Assembly: GCA_023422955.1 (NCBI GenBank)
Contig: JAFAGG010000094.1
Location: 1-25,651 of the forward strand
Direction of reading: 5' to 3'
Source of the DNA: Pseudomonadota bacterium
Lineage (GTDB): Bacteria; Pseudomonadota; Gammaproteobacteria; Burkholderiales; Burkholderiaceae_D
Length of the DNA: 25,651 bases
Positions 1-7,195 of the stretch are shown here, in pieces. The translations under genes and the position numbers were made by a program. How positions within the stretch are numbered: position 1 is the first letter of the stretch; each line of letters opens with the position of its first letter. The notes under the pieces were generated by a model. It made no database searches and had not been told where the DNA came from. It saw nothing but the letters and a program-made list of their open reading frames with translations.

Positions 1-1
1 G

Positions 2-574
2 GACGCGGCCAGCCTACCCACCGTATTCAGCGCATCCGGCGCAGACGGCAATAACTGCCACGAGCTGTGCGAAATGCTGGCGTCGGATGACCGCTATATT
101 TCGCCGACCCGCTTTCACAATTCCGTGCACAATGCCGCGGCCGGTTACTGGAGCATCGCAACCGGCGCAATGGCTACTTCCTCGGTGCTGTGCGCGTATG
201 ACGGCAGTTTCGGCGCCGGTTTGCTGGAGGCCGCTACCCAGGTTGTGACCGAGCAGAGCCATGTGCTGCTGCTGGCTTACGATACGCCCTATCCCGAACC
301 CTTGCGCAGCAAGCGTCCCATACCCGATGAATTCGGCGTGGCACTGGTGCTGGCATCGCAAGCCAGCGACAAAACACTGGCCAGAGTTAACATCGAGCTA
401 GGCGAGGAAGCTGCATCGACGATGAGCGAATCCGCGCTGGAACAGCTTCGTGCGCAGATCCCGGCTGCACGTTCACTGCCCTTGCTGCAACTGCTGGCAG
501 CGAACAAGGCAGGCACGGTCGTGCTGGATTATCTGGAGCATTGTTCGATAAGGGCTGAACTTTCGCCATGCTGA
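2..574 (+). CDS. Beta-ketoacyl synthase / chain-length-factor-like protein, 5' truncated
   Basis: The reading frame is open from the window edge, so the N-terminus is missing; about 190 residues remain and the stop is TGA at 572-574. The visible part resembles the N-terminal beta-ketoacyl synthase domain of the short proteins in aryl-polyene clusters: a thiolase-fold core with FSASGADGNNCHELCEML, then RFHNSVHNAAAGYWSIATG, then an Ala/Ser-rich helix containing the AYDGSFGAGLLEA segment. I see no obvious active-site Cys in the nucleophile-elbow position, which fits a chain-length-factor partner (ApeC-like) rather than a full condensing enzyme. Such proteins are thought to pair with an elongating ketosynthase to set polyene length. 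It overlaps the next gene by 7 bases (ATGCTGA), so the two are translationally coupled. The family call is by recognition; the exact Ape subtype is uncertain. Confidence 0.75.
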   Translation, partial: DAASLPTVFSASGADGNNCHELCEMLASDDRYISPTRFHNSVHNAAAGYWSIATGAMATSSVLCAYDGSFGAGLLEAATQVVTEQSHVLLLAYDTPYPEPLRSKRPIPDEFGVALVLASQASDKTLARVNIELGEEAASTMSESALEQLRAQIPAARSLPLLQLLAANKAGTVVLDYLEHCSIRAELSPC

Positions 575-1014
575 TAGCCCGCGCCTGGATAGCCGCCCAT
601 ATCCCGCACCAGCATGACATGTGCTTGCTGGAGCAGGTGCTGGAATGGGATGAACAAAGGCTGCGTTGCCGCGCAGTCAGCCACCGCGATCCCGCTAATC
701 CATTGCGTTCGCATGGCCGCCTGGCTGCCGTGTGCGGCGTGGAATATGCGGCCCAGGCGATGGCGGTGCATGGCGCGCTGCTTGCCTCGGCACAGGATGC
801 GCCGCGTGCAGGATTTTTGGCCAGCATACGCAATACGGAATTGCATGCCGAGCGCCTGGACGATATAGCGTCCGATCTGCTTGTTGAAGCCGAGCGCTTC
901 AGCGGCGATGCCAACAACATACTGTACGACTTCTCTGTCCGTACACAGGATCGCGTCCTGGTGACAGGGCGTGCTGCCGTCGTGCTCAATGCCGATGTGC
1001 GCAGCTTGTTCTGA
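568..1014 (+). CDS. Hotdog-fold 3-hydroxyacyl-ACP dehydratase, ApeP-like
   Basis: This 148-residue protein fits a single hotdog domain of the FabZ/ApeP kind. The N-terminal IPHQHDMCLLEQVLEWD segment (H14) matches the position of the catalytic His in FabZ-like dehydratases. E59, on the helix with HGRLAAVCGVEYAAQAM, matches the acidic catalytic residue. It would remove water from 3-hydroxyacyl-ACP to make each trans double bond of a polyene; the enzyme is cytosolic. The ATG lies inside the stop region of the upstream ketosynthase-like gene, and the ketoreductase starts 32 bases downstream. This gives a dehydratase-ketoreductase order like apeP-apeQ. The dehydratase class is fairly sure; the polyene role is inferred from neighbours. 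Confidence 0.8.
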   Translation: MLIARAWIAAHIPHQHDMCLLEQVLEWDEQRLRCRAVSHRDPANPLRSHGRLAAVCGVEYAAQAMAVHGALLASAQDAPRAGFLASIRNTELHAERLDDIASDLLVEAERFSGDANNILYDFSVRTQDRVLVTGRAAVVLNADVRSLF

Positions 1015-1046
1015 AGGCGTAACCGTTTTTCAATCGGAGTAAAACC

Positions 1047-1766
1047 ATGAAATTCGCACTGGTAACAGGCGGCAGCGGCGCCATCGGTTCAGCCATATGC
1101 CGCACGCTGGCTGCCGACGGGCATCATGTTTATGTCCACGCCAATAGCCGGCCGGAGCAGGCGCAGAAAGTGATGGATGACATCATCGCTGCCGGCGGTC
1201 AGGCTTCGGTGCTGGTATTCGATGTCACCGATGCGGCTGCGGTGTCCGCAACGCTGTTGCCGATAGTGGAGCATCAGCCTATCCAGATCCTCGTCAACAA
1301 TGCCGGCATCCATGATGATGCCGTTTTTCCCGGCATGCAGGCCGAGCAATGGCATCGCGTGATCGATGTGTCGCTGAACGGTTTTTTTCATGTGACGCAT
1401 GCGCTGATGATGCCGATGATACGCAGCCGCTGGGGCCGCATCATCAACATGTCTTCGGTCGCTGCGCTGGCAGGAAATCGCGGGCAGGTGAATTATTCCG
1501 CGGCCAAGGGCGCCTTGAATGCCGCCACCAAGTCGCTGGCGCAGGAAGTGGCCAGCCGCGGCATTACCGTGAATGCGGTGGCGCCGGGCATCATAGAAAG
1601 CGACATGACGGAAGGCGTGTTCGACAAGCAGGCGATCGAGCGCATGGTGCCGATGAAGCGGGCTGGGCAGCCTCAGGAAGTAGCCGATCTGGTCGGCTTC
1701 CTGGCGTCGCCGCGTGCCGCTTACATGACGGGGCAGGTGATATCGCTGAATGGCGGCATGATCTGA
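1047..1766 (+). CDS. fabG: 3-oxoacyl-ACP reductase, FabG/ApeQ-like SDR
   Basis: This is a 239-residue classical short-chain dehydrogenase/reductase of normal FabG length. Visible motifs are the nucleotide-binding TGGSGAIG (residues 7-14), NNAG (84-87), and the catalytic set N111, S137, Y150 (YSAAK) and K154. The C-terminal GQVISLNGGMI is FabG-like. It would reduce 3-oxoacyl-ACP to the 3-hydroxy form with NADPH, supplying the dehydratase encoded just before it. The start ATG is preceded by CGGAGTAAAACC, a good ribosome binding site. As the third gene of the rightward arm it is best read as the dedicated ketoreductase of a polyene cluster (ApeQ-like), not the main fatty-acid FabG. The next gene converges from the right only 27 bases away. 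Confidence 0.88.
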   Translation: MKFALVTGGSGAIGSAICRTLAADGHHVYVHANSRPEQAQKVMDDIIAAGGQASVLVFDVTDAAAVSATLLPIVEHQPIQILVNNAGIHDDAVFPGMQAEQWHRVIDVSLNGFFHVTHALMMPMIRSRWGRIINMSSVAALAGNRGQVNYSAAKGALNAATKSLAQEVASRGITVNAVAPGIIESDMTEGVFDKQAIERMVPMKRAGQPQEVADLVGFLASPRAAYMTGQVISLNGGMI

Positions 1767-1790
1767 GCCCGTGCTGGTTCGTAACAGCCG

Positions 1791-1812
1791 GCTTCAGGAC
1801 GGCGACTGAAGC
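1791..1812. repeat. Inverted repeat between convergent pigment-gene arms
   Basis: GCTTCAG and CTGAAGC form a perfect 7-base inverted repeat around an 8-base loop. It covers the stop codon of the leftward glycosyltransferase and lies 25 bases past the ketoreductase stop. It could act as a terminator for both arms, but neither strand has a following U-run, so the role is uncertain. Confidence 0.35.
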
Positions 1813-2570
1813 TTGCGCCATAGCAGAAAGGGTAGTCGCAGCACGAAGCCGATAAACAGGCGGGTGTGCATCCAGGTCAGCAGGGTGTTGTCGCGCAGGT
1901 AGCGGAAATGCGAGACGCCGCCCTGTTCCGGGGTGAAGTACTTGACCGGCGCCGGCACGTTCACCGGTTTGACGCCATGCCAGCACAGGCGTACCGCTGC
2001 TTCGGGATCGAAATCAAAGCGGCGCATCCAGCGCTGGCTGCGCATCACCTTGCGCAGCGGATTCACCGGATAAACCCGGAATCCGAACAGCGAGTCGCCT
2101 ATGCCCGCGCCCAGGGTTTCCAGATTCGCCCACCAGTTCGATACCTGCCGGCCCTTGACCCGCAGCATCGGTGCGCTTGCATCGAACACGGGTTTGCCCA
2201 GTATCATCGCGCCCGGATGCTGCTGCGACTGCGCCATGAATTCCGGAATCAGATCGGCCGGATGCTGCCCATCCGAATCCATCGTCAGTGCATAACTGAA
2301 ACCCTGTGCCGCGGCTTCATCCAGGCCGCGCAATACCGCCGATCCTTTTCCCACGTTCTCGGGCAGAACGATCACATGCAAGCCGCCATCCTGTTCCGAC
2401 ATGCTGCGTAAAATTTCCGCCGTGCCATCGGTGCTGCCATCCACCACCACCCACACCGGGTTCCAGAAACGGCGTGCTTCCCTCACCGTGTCGTAGACTT
2501 TAGGGCCAGGATTGTAGCTGGGGATCAGTACCAGGTGAGAAGAGGAAGGAGTAGGGGCGGAGACGGTCAC
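1794..2570 (-). CDS. Family 2 glycosyltransferase of the pigment cluster
   Basis: From the chosen GTG the protein has 258 residues. It shows a GT-A fold: HLVLIPSYNPG near residue 12, VVDGSTDGT (42-50), ENVGKGSAVLRGLDEA, and the metal-binding DSD at 98-100 in MDSDGQHPADLI. The C-terminal RLFIGFVLRLPFLLWRKL is hydrophobic and could contact the membrane. Such proteins recur in aryl-polyene and xanthomonadin loci, where a sugar or similar group is thought to be attached to the pigment or its carrier; the donor and acceptor cannot be read here. The GTG overlaps the acyltransferase stop as GTGA, so coupled translation is likely. A TTG at 2597 would add nine residues (MPGQYLRNI) and lengthen the overlap to 31 bases; I prefer the GTG because of the stop-start overlap. 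Confidence 0.82.
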   Translation of the reverse strand: MTVSAPTPSSSHLVLIPSYNPGPKVYDTVREARRFWNPVWVVVDGSTDGTAEILRSMSEQDGGLHVIVLPENVGKGSAVLRGLDEAAAQGFSYALTMDSDGQHPADLIPEFMAQSQQHPGAMILGKPVFDASAPMLRVKGRQVSNWWANLETLGAGIGDSLFGFRVYPVNPLRKVMRSQRWMRRFDFDPEAAVRLCWHGVKPVNVPAPVKYFTPEQGGVSHFRYLRDNTLLTWMHTRLFIGFVLRLPFLLWRKLQSPS

Positions 2571-3391
2571 GATGTTTCTGAGATATTGGCCGGGCAAGCG
2601 GTTTCAGGCTGCGCGCGTGAAGCGGCCGACTTGGGGGAGAGCCGGTTTTTTGGGATTTCGTCGGCAAAGTATTGTTCAATCTCGGCGACCAGCGCTGCGC
2701 TGTCTTCACCGGGCTGGAAACGACGGCCCAGTCGCACGCGCCAGGTCATGGGCATGGGCGGCTTTCTGAATGCCGGCCATCCCTTGGACAGGAAGTCCGA
2801 GTCGGTTTCTATGATCACGGTCTGCACCGGCACGCGGGCACGATTGGCAATGATGCCTATGCTGCTCTTGAGCGGATTGATGGGATGCCTGACCGTGCGC
2901 GTTCCTTCGGGGAACAGCAGTATCTGGCTGCCGCTCTGCAGTTCCGCCACTGCCTGCCTGATCATCTCGCGCGACGATTCGTTGCGTATGTAGCAGGCCA
3001 GGCGCGCGCCCAGGCCGACGAAGAGATTGTTGCTCACCTGGGCCTTCATGATGCAGGCGATATTCGGCAGGCACGAAAGCATGAGCACGGCATCCCACAG
3101 GGAGGGATGGTTGCAGGCGATGATCAGTGATTTCTCGTCCCTGAGGCTGTCCAGTTCATCGAGCTCGATGTGAATGCGCCCGGACAGGCGCAGTATGCCG
3201 ATGAAACAGCGGAATCCAGAGGTGATTGCCAGGCGCATGGCACGACGGGCCATGTTGCGCGGCATGAGCGGTAGGACCGGCAATACCAGCGCCGTCCAGG
3301 TCAGGCAGATGGCGCCAAATGACGCCAGGGCGATATGAAAAAATACGAAGTCATATATCGCAAAGAAGACTCGCCGGAAGAGCTTTAACAT
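2567..3391 (-). CDS. Lysophospholipid acyltransferase-family protein (PlsC/LABLAT type)
   Basis: This 274-residue protein has an N-terminal hydrophobic segment (about residues 8-42). It then shows the acyltransferase signatures NHPSLWDA (HX4D, H95 and D100) and FPEGTR (160-165), and a basic C-terminus. Family members transfer acyl groups from acyl-ACP or acyl-CoA to a lipid hydroxyl at the inner membrane. Next to the polyene genes, the likely job is to attach the finished aryl polyene to a glycerolipid-like carrier, as proposed for xanthomonadin and aryl-polyene loci; this is inference. The ATG sits within a tandem 9-base repeat (TTTATTCAA twice on the plus strand) and has no strong ribosome binding site. 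The gene is coupled to the downstream glycosyltransferase by a GTGA overlap. Confidence 0.82.
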   Translation of the reverse strand: MLKLFRRVFFAIYDFVFFHIALASFGAICLTWTALVLPVLPLMPRNMARRAMRLAITSGFRCFIGILRLSGRIHIELDELDSLRDEKSLIIACNHPSLWDAVLMLSCLPNIACIMKAQVSNNLFVGLGARLACYIRNESSREMIRQAVAELQSGSQILLFPEGTRTVRHPINPLKSSIGIIANRARVPVQTVIIETDSDFLSKGWPAFRKPPMPMTWRVRLGRRFQPGEDSAALVAEIEQYFADEIPKNRLSPKSAASRAQPETACPANISETS

Positions 3392-3408
3392 TTATTCAAT
3401 TTATTCAA
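3391..3408. repeat. Tandem 9-base repeat at the acyltransferase start
   Basis: TTTATTCAA occurs twice head to tail, with the first copy running into the start codon of the leftward acyltransferase. The AT-rich stretch stands out from the GC-rich surroundings and could keep the ribosome site open. The 160-base gap to the chorismatase gene also holds a TATAAC (3504-3499, minus strand) that might be a -10 box, but no matching -35 is visible. Confidence 0.4.
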
Positions 3409-3551
3409 ATTCTCATCAACTGAACAACGCGGTACAGGTTCCGAGTTCGCGGGCTTGACCTCAAACCCAGCTGGATGCTCCGATGCGATTGCGCGGTTGT
3501 TATAGTAGCGGAATCCATTTCATATTTGAACAGCGGCGTTCATGCCCAGCC

Positions 3552-4610
3552 CTATCGTACCGATGGCGGGGAAAGCAGGCTGGCCGCTTCTATCTCCAGC
3601 AGCAGCTCGCTGCGGCAAATGTCTGCCTGCAAATAGATGATGGGAGCGGAAATCATTTTTCTCAGTTCACCGTCGATCAGCGGGAGCTGCTCCGGATGGC
3701 GCACATAGACCTTGTAATGAAGATCATCCAGCGAGAAGGCGGCCTTGCCTGATTTGCGATTGGCTTCATCAAGCACGGCAAGAATATTGGCAATGATTTC
3801 CCGGGTCTGCGCCACCACGTCGCCCTGATGTACGGATTCATGGCCGATGATGCTGGCGGTGCCGGACAGCAGGAACAGCGATGCTTCGCGCATGGGCACC
3901 AGGCTGGCCCGCGAGAAGGTCGGCCGGCGCACGCCATATTCGGGCGGGTAGTCGTAGGCACTGACCTGGCGAGGATTCTCTATCGGTATGGGCGCGGTGT
4001 TCTTGCTCGCGATAAAACAGACGGTCAGCGGTCCGCCGGCACTGCCCAGCGCCGAGGCGGCCGGTACCAGGTTGCCGGTCACATGACGTTCAGCCTGCAG
4101 AAAGCCATCCTGTCGGCCGGCATTGAACTGGCGGTAGCGCTCAAGCCCGTCAGTATGCGCATTGATATGCGCGAGGTAGTTCCAGAATCGCAGCACGTGG
4201 GGATAACCCAGCTCATCCATCAAGGCGAAGATTTCGCGATAAGCCGCTTCAGCGGCCCGATGCAAAGGGGAATGCCCGCTTTCCTTGTTCTCGTTGTCAT
4301 TGAAGTCGCTCTCGGCAAGCTGAATCGAGCCGAACATGAACTCGTCATGCAGGCTGTATGCAATGCCATTGCGCTGGTGATAGCTGGGCGCGCCGTTGGT
4401 CAGCCAGATTTCGGATGCGGAGTGCCGGCTGCCATCGAGCGAGAGCGAGGGCATCATCAGCGGTGCAAGCGGCGTGCCCTTGCTGCATTCTGAGGCCTGT
4501 CCGGATGATGCAGACGTAAAGTGCATGATGCCCAGCACGTCGGCTTGCGGTGCATTCGCATGCTGCTCGGGAGAATGCGGAAGATAAAGACATCGTAATG
4601 GCGGCAACAT
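3552..4610 (-). CDS. xanB2: Chorismatase, XanB2/FkbO/Hyg5 family (3-/4-hydroxybenzoate-forming)
   Basis: This 352-residue protein has the usual length of the FkbO/Hyg5 chorismatases. Recognisable family segments are LRFWNYLAHIN (140-150), the GRQDGF loop (165-170), EYGVRRPTFSRA (224-235), SGTASIIGHESVHQGD (249-264), KVYVRHP (300-306) and the C-terminal ADICRSELLLEIEA. In the last segment C332 and E339 are seven residues apart, matching the spacing of the conserved Cys and Glu of this family as I remember it. XanB2 of Xanthomonas converts chorismate to 3-hydroxybenzoate (xanthomonadin head group) and 4-hydroxybenzoate (ubiquinone precursor). Here the gene lies 5 bases after the halogenase-like gene and leads into the acyl/glycosyltransferase pair, so supply of the aryl starter unit is a strong inference. 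Whether the product is 3-HBA, 4-HBA or a diol cannot be settled by eye. The ribosome site is weak, so a start farther downstream is possible. Confidence 0.82.
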   Translation of the reverse strand: MLPPLRCLYLPHSPEQHANAPQADVLGIMHFTSASSGQASECSKGTPLAPLMMPSLSLDGSRHSASEIWLTNGAPSYHQRNGIAYSLHDEFMFGSIQLAESDFNDNENKESGHSPLHRAAEAAYREIFALMDELGYPHVLRFWNYLAHINAHTDGLERYRQFNAGRQDGFLQAERHVTGNLVPAASALGSAGGPLTVCFIASKNTAPIPIENPRQVSAYDYPPEYGVRRPTFSRASLVPMREASLFLLSGTASIIGHESVHQGDVVAQTREIIANILAVLDEANRKSGKAAFSLDDLHYKVYVRHPEQLPLIDGELRKMISAPIIYLQADICRSELLLEIEAASLLSPPSVR

Positions 4611-4615
4611 TCTAT

Positions 4616-5995
4616 TCAGCCCATGCTCTCGCTAGCGGTATCTCCGCTACGGATATTACGTTTTCTTTTCTTCCATGCTGTCCAGGTACGATTCAGGTTC
4701 AGCACCGAGAGAGTGTAGTAAAGCGTTTTGAAGGCAAACAGCGGACCCTTGATGGGTGTCTTGCCGAATATATCGCCGGCCAGCACCGACAGCAAGGCTT
4801 CCTGCATGCGTAAGATATTGCGCGGCCCCATGAACAGTTCACGCATGGTGGGGTTGGTGACGCGATAGATAAACCATGAAAATTCTTTGGGACCGGTTCT
4901 CATGGCGTGATCGAAGGCGCGCAGCGCGGCAGGCGCCTGCTCCGGGTGCTTCAGGCAGGTGTCCACGGTATCCGCGCCCACGAAGGCGCTGTTCATGGCC
5001 AGCATGACACCGGATGAAAAGACCGGGTCGATGAAGGCATAGGCATCGCCCAGCAGCAGGTAATTGGGGCCGTGGGTGCGATTGCAGGTGTAGGAGTAAT
5101 TGCCGGTCGCTTCGATGTTCCCGATAATTTGCGCGTCTTTCGTGCGTTCTTTCAGCTTGGGACAGAGCGCGATGGTATCCAGCAGAAAATCCGCCAGCGG
5201 CTTCTTGCGGGTCTTCAGGTAGTAAGGCCAGGTGACTGCGCCGACGCTGGTGTCACCATTGGCGAACGGGATGCACCAGAACCAGCCATGCTCGAACCAG
5301 TAAATAGTGATGTTGCCTTCATCCTTGCCTTCATTGCGTTTCACATTCCTGAAGTGGGCATAGATGGCGGTGCTGTTGTGATCCTTGTTGCGTTCCTTGG
5401 CCTTCAGCTTATTGCCGAGAAAAGTATCGCGGCCGGAAGCGTCCAGCAGGAAGCGCGCATGCCATGACTGCGTGCTGCCATCGCCCAGGCGGGAATGGAC
5501 CAGCACTCCCTGGTCGTTCTCCAAGAATTCGACGCTGCTGACCTTGCAATTTTCTAGCGCATGCGCACCTTTTCGCTCTGCATTGCGGAACAGGATTTCA
5601 TCGAATTCGGCGCGCTGTATTTGATACGCATGCGGCATCGATTTGTCCATCGCATCGCGGAAGTGGAATACCTGCTTGTGCTCATGCCAGGGCGAGACGA
5701 ATTCTGCCGCCCACTTTTCCATGCCTATGGCCCGCACCTCATCGGCGACGCCGAGTTTTTCCAGCAAGGGGAGATTGGCGGGCAGCAGGGATTCGCCGAT
5801 GTGGAAGCGCGGATGCTGGTCTTTCTCCAGCAGTGTGACCTTATAACCTTTTTGCGCGAGCAGGGTCGCTGCTGTCGAGCCGGCAGGGCCGCCGCCAATA
5901 ACGAGCACATCGCATGGCGTTGCTGGTACAGGGATTTCTTTGTCGGAATGCATCGAGGACATGGCTGGAGAGTGAGTTGCCGGGGACTTTAGCAT
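4616..5995 (-). CDS. Flavin-dependent halogenase-like oxidoreductase
   Basis: This 459-residue protein has an N-terminal FAD-binding GGGPAGS (34-40), FHIGESLLPANLPLLEKLG (64-82), a GD motif LLLGDAYAFIDP (313-324), the halogenase signature WxWxIP (W238, W240, I242, P243), and FxxPxxSxG (F321, P324, S327, G329). K94 in MEKWAAEF falls about where carrier-bound phenol/pyrrole halogenases have their catalytic lysine. It should use FADH2 and oxygen, probably with a flavin reductase encoded elsewhere, to halogenate an electron-rich ring or polyene. Xanthomonadins are brominated aryl polyenes and their locus contains such a gene. The ATG is preceded by AGGGG five bases upstream, a good ribosome site. 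This is the first gene of the leftward arm. Related hydroxylases or reductases without halogenase activity share the fold, but both halogenase motifs are intact. Confidence 0.82.
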   Translation of the reverse strand: MLKSPATHSPAMSSMHSDKEIPVPATPCDVLVIGGGPAGSTAATLLAQKGYKVTLLEKDQHPRFHIGESLLPANLPLLEKLGVADEVRAIGMEKWAAEFVSPWHEHKQVFHFRDAMDKSMPHAYQIQRAEFDEILFRNAERKGAHALENCKVSSVEFLENDQGVLVHSRLGDGSTQSWHARFLLDASGRDTFLGNKLKAKERNKDHNSTAIYAHFRNVKRNEGKDEGNITIYWFEHGWFWCIPFANGDTSVGAVTWPYYLKTRKKPLADFLLDTIALCPKLKERTKDAQIIGNIEATGNYSYTCNRTHGPNYLLLGDAYAFIDPVFSSGVMLAMNSAFVGADTVDTCLKHPEQAPAALRAFDHAMRTGPKEFSWFIYRVTNPTMRELFMGPRNILRMQEALLSVLAGDIFGKTPIKGPLFAFKTLYYTLSVLNLNRTWTAWKKRKRNIRSGDTASESMG

Positions 5996-6173
5996 TTTTT
6001 CCCCTACTCACAAATAGCGCATCCCTTATTTGTTGCATAGCGGACGGCATGCATCCTGAAATGATCGCCGCAATAAAAACAAGGCGAACAAGAGGATAAA
6101 TAAGGCAATTTCGCAAACTCTCCGCTTCTTATAACTGCTCGTCGCGTGGTCGTGAGGTTTATGTCAGAGCCAA
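5996..6173 (-). promoter_or_regulatory. Leader and probable promoter region of the halogenase-chorismatase arm
   Basis: These 178 bases separate the halogenase-like gene from the PagL-like gene; both run leftward. No terminator is seen after the PagL-like stop, so read-through is possible. A TATAAG on the minus strand (about 6133-6128) could be a -10 box, but I cannot assign a matching -35. An AGGGG ribosome site directly precedes the halogenase start. Confidence 0.3.
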
Positions 6174-6779
6174 TCACTTCATGCTCCAGATAATCCCGAG
6201 GTTGAGACCGAGGACATCGATGCCGGGATTGGGATCGGTCATGCCGAGATTGGAGTGGTGGATGAAATGGAGTGCGCCCGATACCGCCATTTTCTGCGTC
6301 AACTGCTGGCGCAGGCCCAGTTGGGTAAACCAGTTGAAGGTAAAGTCCTGTCCTTGTCCTCCTGGGACGCCCTTGGAATTGACGAAGCCGAAGCCGCCGC
6401 CGATTTCATAGAACAGGGCAGTGCGCTGATTGGGCATCCACCATTCGAAGCTGGGCGCGGCGGCAAAACCCAGGTAATAATCTTCAGCGCCTTTTATGAA
6501 CGTCTCTCCGACAATCGCGACCCTGTGTCTCACAGTGAGGCGCGAGCCGTTGGGGCTTTGCCAAAGCTCGCGAAACACCGGCGATCTCCAGGCAACCTGC
6601 ACCGGCGCAATCGCATAGTCCAACGGCGTGTTGTTTCTTACTTTCGAAAGGTAGCCCGCTTCCAGCGCGACTTCCCATTGCTCGGAAGGATGTTGGGCGA
6701 AGGTGGCCGAGGGGGAAAGCAGGCATGCTGCCGAGAAGAGTAAGCCGATCCAGGAGGGCGTTCGATTATTGGTCTGCAT
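6174..6779 (-). CDS. pagL: PagL-like lipid A 3-O-deacylase (acyloxyacyl hydrolase family)
   Basis: This 201-residue protein has a clear Sec signal peptide (hydrophobic core about 10-22, likely cleavage after ATFA at residue 28). The mature part is rich in alternating aromatic/hydrophobic beta-strand segments and ends in a Phe-poor IIWSMK strand, as expected of a small outer-membrane barrel. The HFIHHSN segment supplies the His-x-Ser pair (H174, S176) of PagL enzymes. D188, in NPGID, sits twelve residues after the Ser, where PagL has its catalytic Glu. PagL removes the 3-O-acyl chain of lipid A in the outer membrane. Its place next to an outer-membrane pigment locus is suggestive only. The start has no strong ribosome site. 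Confidence 0.78.
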   Translation of the reverse strand: MQTNNRTPSWIGLLFSAACLLSPSATFAQHPSEQWEVALEAGYLSKVRNNTPLDYAIAPVQVAWRSPVFRELWQSPNGSRLTVRHRVAIVGETFIKGAEDYYLGFAAAPSFEWWMPNQRTALFYEIGGGFGFVNSKGVPGGQGQDFTFNWFTQLGLRQQLTQKMAVSGALHFIHHSNLGMTDPNPGIDVLGLNLGIIWSMK

Positions 6780-7195
6780 GCAGTCGGAAGCGGCGGTTTC
6801 GGGTTGGGTGGCAGGCGGCTGTACGGGTATTGATCGTCAGAGCTGGCATGGTTGCGAGGGCAGGGCTTTGCAGCACGATATCGCATCCTCCTGCATATCG
6901 GGTCATCCGTCCTTCATCAACAAAGACCGGCAAGCCGGGCAGGCGGATAAAGCAGGCATTTTATCCACGATTGGCCAGGCCTTGGTCGTATTCTTGCAGT
7001 CTGAGAACAGGACATGCTTCTTGTATGCCTTCTATTTTTGCAGGCGAATTCCTCTGCATGCGATACGCCCGGTAAGCAGGACGGCTATCCGTATGCGGGC
7101 TATCGTAAAAAACAGCTTATCCCGATAGGGCGGGGCAGCAAAAGTCCTGGCCTTCGTCATTCGGTTTTGAATCGGTTTGTGGTAGAGTTCTGGCT
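6780..7195. other. Region without a recognisable gene
   Basis: About 415 bases upstream of the PagL-like gene. Open frames exist on both strands, but their translations are Cys/Arg/Pro-rich, show no domain and have no good ribosome site, so I do not call them. The stretch must hold the PagL-like promoter, but I cannot point to convincing -35/-10 boxes. A CTATCG / CGATAG inverted repeat lies near 7100-7125; I cannot assign it a role. Confidence 0.5.

Noticed and set aside
2..5995. Carotenoid cluster, because of the FAD oxidoreductase and glycosyltransferase
   Set aside because: No phytoene synthase or desaturase is seen. The oxidoreductase has halogenase motifs, and the ketosynthase, dehydratase, ketoreductase and chorismatase fit an aryl polyene.
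5841..6116. Lipoprotein-like frame (hydrophobic start then SGC) before the halogenase
   Set aside because: It needs a TTG start, and two thirds of it overlap the halogenase gene in another frame with an Arg/Cys-rich nonsense tail. The lipobox resemblance looks like chance.
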